Shown piece after piece: positions 15,058-18,000 of a stretch of 18,000 nucleotides of DNA. Position numbers and translations under genes: made by a program. The stretch's first letter is position 1. Each line of letters opens with the position of its first letter. Origin of the DNA: Propionibacteriaceae bacterium (lineage in GTDB: Bacteria; Actinomycetota; Actinomycetes; Propionibacteriales; Propionibacteriaceae); the NCBI GenBank assembly GCA_030538175.1, contig JAUNUL010000010.1, forward strand, positions 4,515 through 22,514, read 5' to 3'. The notes beneath the pieces are model-generated. The model was not told where the DNA came from. It did no database searches and saw nothing but the letters and a program-made list of their open reading frames with translations.

Positions 15058-16386
15058 TCAGCGAGCCAGTGCCGCCTCAACCGCGAGCGCGATGCCGGCG
15101 ATGCGGGCATCCGTGCCCTGGGTCCCGGCGATCATCAGGCCGACCGGCAGCTCACCGGGCGCCTGGCACGGCACCGAGATCGCGCACCCGTCGAGCCAGT
15201 TGACGAAGAACGGGTTGCGCAGCGCGAGTCGGTTGGCATGGAAGTACGCCTCATCCGACGCATCCACGTCGGCGATGGGCGGCGCCACCATCGGCACGGT
15301 GGGGCTGAGGACCGCATCGAAGTCGTGCAGTGCCCGCTCGGTCCCGGTGATCCAACTCGCCCGGCGGTCCTGGATCGCCAGATAGTCGGCCACGCTGATG
15401 CCGTCGCCGAGGGCCATTCGCTGGGAAACCCGGGGGTCGACGTCCGGTCCGCCAGCCCGCACGAGCTCACCGTGGGCGGCCCAGCATTCGATCGGCGACA
15501 ATCCGCTGGGCTGGTTCAGTTCGGCGATCTGACCGAGCTGCGTCAGCGGCACTTCCTCGATGGTCGCGCCGGCGTCCGCGAGCGTACGCAGCGCCTGCTC
15601 GTACGCCGCCGCAACCGCTGGCTCCAGATCGTCGAGAACCATGGTTTGGGGTGCGGCGAGCCGCAGACCCGACAGGGGCCGCTCCGCGACCTCCAGCGGC
15701 GCACCGGCCAACACGGCATCGAGCGCCAGGCAGTCGGCGACGGAGTTCGCGATCGGTCCGACCGAATCAAGGGAGCGGGAGAGCTCGACCCCACCGGCCA
15801 ACGACACCCGGCGCTGCGTCGGCTTGAAGCCGACCAGCCCGCAGAACGCTGCGGGAATCCGCACCGAACCCGCGGTGTCCGAGCCGACCGCCGCGACGGC
15901 CAACCCCAGACCGACGGAGACCGCAGCCCCCGACGACGAGCCGCCGGGAACCCGATCAACGTTCGGGTCGGCCGGGTTGCGCGGCGTGCCGTAGTGAGGG
16001 TTGAGACCGATCCCGCCGAGCGCGTACTCGACCATGTTCGTGCGCCCGGTGATCGCCACACCGGCCTGGCGCAGGCGGGCCACGACATCTGCGTCCGCCT
16101 CGGCAGCAGGCTCTCCCTTGCGGACGATGGACCCGGACAGGGTGGTCTCCCCTGCCACATCGAAGAGGTCCTTGATCGTGACCGGGAGACCGGCGAGCGG
16201 ACGATCGGGCTGTCGTCCAGCCGCATCCGCGGCACGGGCGGCGGCCAGGGCATCCTCGGCATAGGTCGCCGTGAACACGTGTGCTGCAGCAGGATCCGAC
16301 TGCCCCCGCTCCAGCACCTCGGCGACTATCGCCTCATGGGTCTCGCCACCAGCAACACGTTCCCGAACACCATTGATCGTCAGCAT
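15058..16386 (-). CDS. Amidase-signature family hydrolase
   Basis: The predicted protein has 442 residues. It contains the amidase-signature catalytic set Lys-Ser-Ser: Lys72 in LPVTIKDLFD, the Ser cluster of GGSSSGAAV (148-156), and the nucleophile Ser174 in GSDTAGSVRIPAAF. These enzymes hydrolyse amide bonds in small molecules. The subgroup also includes GatA and allophanate hydrolase, but no GatB or GatC is next to it, so a free-standing amidase is more likely. The open frame begins at 16458, but the ATG at 16386 (MLTINGVRERVAGGE) matches where the family usually begins. ATG 16398 is an alternative. The weak GGTGAG upstream is compatible with either. The natural substrate is unknown. It is separated from the Suf genes by a strong hairpin, so it probably has its own promoter within about 40 bp upstream. 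Confidence 0.88.
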   Translation of the reverse strand: MLTINGVRERVAGGETHEAIVAEVLERGQSDPAAAHVFTATYAEDALAAARAADAAGRQPDRPLAGLPVTIKDLFDVAGETTLSGSIVRKGEPAAEADADVVARLRQAGVAITGRTNMVEYALGGIGLNPHYGTPRNPADPNVDRVPGGSSSGAAVSVGLGLAVAAVGSDTAGSVRIPAAFCGLVGFKPTQRRVSLAGGVELSRSLDSVGPIANSVADCLALDAVLAGAPLEVAERPLSGLRLAAPQTMVLDDLEPAVAAAYEQALRTLADAGATIEEVPLTQLGQIAELNQPSGLSPIECWAAHGELVRAGGPDVDPRVSQRMALGDGISVADYLAIQDRRASWITGTERALHDFDAVLSPTVPMVAPPIADVDASDEAYFHANRLALRNPFFVNWLDGCAISVPCQAPGELPVGLMIAGTQGTDARIAGIALAVEAALAR

Positions 16387-16427
16387 GCGGCTCACCATAC
16401 GCCAGCCGTCAGTGCCCATAACCAGAA

Positions 16428-16468
16428 CAGTCCGGGCGTGACGGCCGCAACCGAACACGCCCGGACTG
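16428..16468 (-). terminator. Strong hairpin terminator of the suf operon
   Basis: CAGTCCGGGCGTG at 16428-16440 and CACGCCCGGACTG at 16456-16468 form a perfect 13-bp stem with a 15-nt loop, 20 nt past the stop of the SufT-like gene. On the minus strand the stem is followed by TTCTGGTTATG, a weak T-containing tail. Confidence 0.75.
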
Positions 16469-16488
16469 GCCGGGATCAGACAGGTCGA

Positions 16489-16956
16489 TCAGACGTTGAA
16501 CCCGAGCGCGCGGAGCTGCTCCTTGCCGTCGTCGGTGATCTTCTCCGGCGTCCACGGCGGCATCCAGACCCAGTTGATCGTGGTGCGGGTGGACAGTCCA
16601 TCGAGGGCCGTCTCGGTCTGGGCCTCGATCACGTCGGTCAGCGGGCAGGCCGCGGAGGTCAGCGTCATGTCCACGGTGACGGCGGAGTCGTCGTCGACGT
16701 GGACGCCATAGACGAGGCCGAGGTCGACGATGTTGATCCCGAGTTCGGGGTCGACGACGTCCTTCAGCGCCTCCAGGAGCTGCTCATGATCGGCGGAGTC
16801 CGCTGCGGGGGTGCCGAGCTCTTCTCCATCAGCGGGCAGGCTGTCGGCAACGAGGTCCGACGGTCGCGACGGAACCTGCTCGGGCGCACCCTTCGGTGCA
16901 TCGCTGGCCGCGCCGGCGCCGGGGATGTTCGGGGCATCGGTTTCAGTGAAATCCAT
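16489..16956 (-). CDS. sufT: SufT-like DUF59/MIP18 family Fe-S assembly factor
   Basis: The predicted protein has 155 residues. The C-terminal domain (about 57-155) is a DUF59/MIP18/PaaD-like domain with DPELGINIVDLGL (69-81) and the conserved Cys104 in TSAACPLTDVI. Such proteins help mature iron-sulfur proteins. The N-terminal 55 residues are a Pro-, Ala- and Ser-rich segment that looks disordered and is longer than in the shortest family members. The ATG at 16956 has GGAG 7 nt upstream. The open frame extends to 17046 but overlaps sufU there. It follows sufU by 23 bp on the same strand, matching the usual sufS-sufU-sufT order of actinobacterial SUF operons, and a terminator follows. The symbol rests on context as much as on the domain. 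Confidence 0.88.
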   Translation of the reverse strand: MDFTETDAPNIPGAGAASDAPKGAPEQVPSRPSDLVADSLPADGEELGTPAADSADHEQLLEALKDVVDPELGINIVDLGLVYGVHVDDDSAVTVDMTLTSAACPLTDVIEAQTETALDGLSTRTTINWVWMPPWTPEKITDDGKEQLRALGFNV

Positions 16957-16979
16957 GGTGGCTCTCCGTTTCGGGGTGG

Positions 16980-17423
16980 TCAGTTGTCTTGGGCGCTCGA
17001 CTGCAGCGCCGCATCGCGGAACGCCTCCCAGCCGAGCAGTGCGCACTTGATGCGGGCGGGGAAACGGGCGACACCGACGAACGCGATCGCGTCCTCGAAC
17101 AGGTCCTCGTCCGCTTCATAGTTGCCGCGGCTGTCCATCATCACCTTGAACTCCTCGTGGAGTGCGAAGGCCTCCTCGAGCTTCTTGCCGATCACCAGAT
17201 CGGTCATGATCGAGGTCGATGCCTGGGAGATGGAGCAGCCCTCCCCCGCATAGGACACGTCCGCGACGGTGTCACCGTCCAGCTCGACCCGCAGCGTCAG
17301 CTCGTCGCCGCAGCTCGGGTTGACGTGGTGCACCTCGGCACCGAACGGCTCGCGGAGACCACTGTGATGCTTCGCCCGATAGTGGTCGAGGATGATCTCC
17401 TGATAGAGCTCTTCAACGTTCAT
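16980..17423 (-). CDS. sufU: SufU iron-sulfur assembly protein
   Basis: The protein has 147 residues, the normal SufU length. It shows the zinc/sulfur ligand set of the family: Cys38 and Asp40 in PSCGDE, Cys63 in GEGCSIS and Cys127 in IKCALLGW. SufU takes sulfur from the cysteine desulfurase SufS and passes it to the SufBCD scaffold. In Gram-positive bacteria it acts with zinc as a sulfurtransferase. The ATG at 17423 has AGGGG 8 nt upstream, inside the last codons of sufS, and the two genes are separated by only 2 bp, so translation is likely coupled. The sufT-like gene follows by 23 bp. No oddities are seen. Confidence 0.95.
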   Translation of the reverse strand: MNVEELYQEIILDHYRAKHHSGLREPFGAEVHHVNPSCGDELTLRVELDGDTVADVSYAGEGCSISQASTSIMTDLVIGKKLEEAFALHEEFKVMMDSRGNYEADEDLFEDAIAFVGVARFPARIKCALLGWEAFRDAALQSSAQDN

Positions 17424-17425
17424 GT

Positions 17426-18000
17426 TCAGCGCCCCTTGAAGAACGAGATCGTGTGCCCGAGACCGTCGATGAGGGCGTCGATGTCGGCACGGTTGGTGTA
17501 CAGATAAAAGCTCGCCCGCGTCGAGGACTGGATGCCCAGCCGCTCGTGCAACGGCCGCGCACAGTGGTGCCCGCCACGGACCGCGATGAGCCGCGAATCC
17601 ATGAGCTGCGACACGTCGTGCGGGTGGATGTCCGCGAGCTTGAAGGAGATCGCACCGCCGCGGTCCACAGGCTCGGTCGGCCCGAGGATCGTGAGTCCCG
17701 GCAGGGTCTTCAGCCCTTCCAACGCGTACGCCGTGATCTCCCGTTCGTGCCGCGCCAGCGACCCCATCCCGATCCGGGCCAGATAGTCCACCGCAGCCCC
17801 CAAGCCGGCAGCCTGCGCGATCGGCGGCGTACCCGCCTCGAAACGATGCGGCGGCGGCGCATAGGTCGACCCGGTCATCCGGACGACCTCGATCATCTCG
17901 CCGCCACCTAGGAAAGGCGGCATCTCGGCGAGCAGATCATAGCGACCCCAGAGCACGCCGATGCCAGTCGGGCCGGCCATCTTGTGACCGGTGAACGCCA
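17426..18000 (-). CDS. sufS: SufS cysteine desulfurase, partial (N-terminus outside window)
   Basis: Only the C-terminal 190 or so residues are inside the window. The gene is cut at base 18000 and runs on to the right. The reaction is PLP-dependent removal of sulfur from cysteine to form a persulfide. The visible part begins with AFTGHKMAGPTGIGVLWG, where the Lys of GHK (codon 17981-17983) is the PLP Schiff-base lysine of the family. The active-site Cys lies in RGGHHCARPLHERLG (codon 17561-17563). This motif marks the SufS (group II) type. The stop is 2 bp before the sufU start. Upstream suf genes, such as sufB, sufD and sufC, are expected beyond the window edge but cannot be seen. Confidence 0.95.
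   Translation of the reverse strand, partial: AFTGHKMAGPTGIGVLWGRYDLLAEMPPFLGGGEMIEVVRMTGSTYAPPPHRFEAGTPPIAQAAGLGAAVDYLARIGMGSLARHEREITAYALEGLKTLPGLTILGPTEPVDRGGAISFKLADIHPHDVSQLMDSRLIAVRGGHHCARPLHERLGIQSSTRASFYLYTNRADIDALIDGLGHTISFFKGR

Noticed and set aside
14629..17121. Very long open frame on the plus strand (830 codons) opposite the LysE-type, amidase and Suf genes
   Set aside because: It runs antisense to four well-supported genes and has low-complexity Arg/Gly-rich composition. Long antisense frames are common in GC-rich DNA.

Overview
This is a GC-rich window (roughly two-thirds G+C by eye) that reads as chromosomal DNA of an actinobacterium. The evidence is frequent GTG starts, an Eis-type acetyltransferase, a DUF4230/ABC exporter pair, a WYL regulator next to DinB-fold proteins, and a Suf cluster in the order sufS-sufU-sufT-like. 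The genus cannot be fixed from the sequence alone. Almost every gene is on the minus strand. The only plus-strand genes are two DinB-family genes at 7031-8227. I see no rRNA, tRNA, CRISPR array or insertion sequence.

Read in the direction of transcription (right to left), the right edge holds the end of a SUF iron-sulfur operon: a cysteine desulfurase cut by the window end, then the SufU sulfur-transfer protein, then a DUF59/SufT-like factor. It is closed by a perfect 13-bp hairpin at 16428-16468. Next come an amidase-signature hydrolase and a LysE/ArgO-type amino-acid exporter. About 320 bp of mostly unexplained DNA follows. Then there are two large cell-surface genes: a DUF2207 membrane protein and a 1032-residue protein that looks like a GH67 (alpha-glucuronidase-like) catalytic region followed by 7-8 predicted membrane helices.

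In the middle lies a divergent stress-type module. A WYL-domain repressor/activator (5861-6898, minus) faces two DinB-fold genes (plus). Between them are two copies of a GGACAG-N3-CTGTCC inverted repeat with centres 31 bp apart, good candidates for the regulator's operators. The first DinB gene carries a frameshift near 7144 and is probably a pseudogene or a sequencing error. The WYL gene overlaps a downstream ABC-F ATPase gene, which ends in a hairpin terminator.

The left part has an Eis-like GNAT acetyltransferase, an MsbA-type ABC exporter half-transporter and a DUF4230 membrane-anchored protein, all minus strand and closely spaced. A 14-bp AT-rich perfect palindrome overlaps the end of the Eis-like gene just upstream of the exporter.

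The most unusual item is the membrane-fused GH67-like protein at 8370-11468. Residues matching the three GH67 catalytic acids appear to be retained. Its pairing with a DUF2207 protein suggests an undescribed envelope-associated glycosidase system, but function is not proven by sequence alone.
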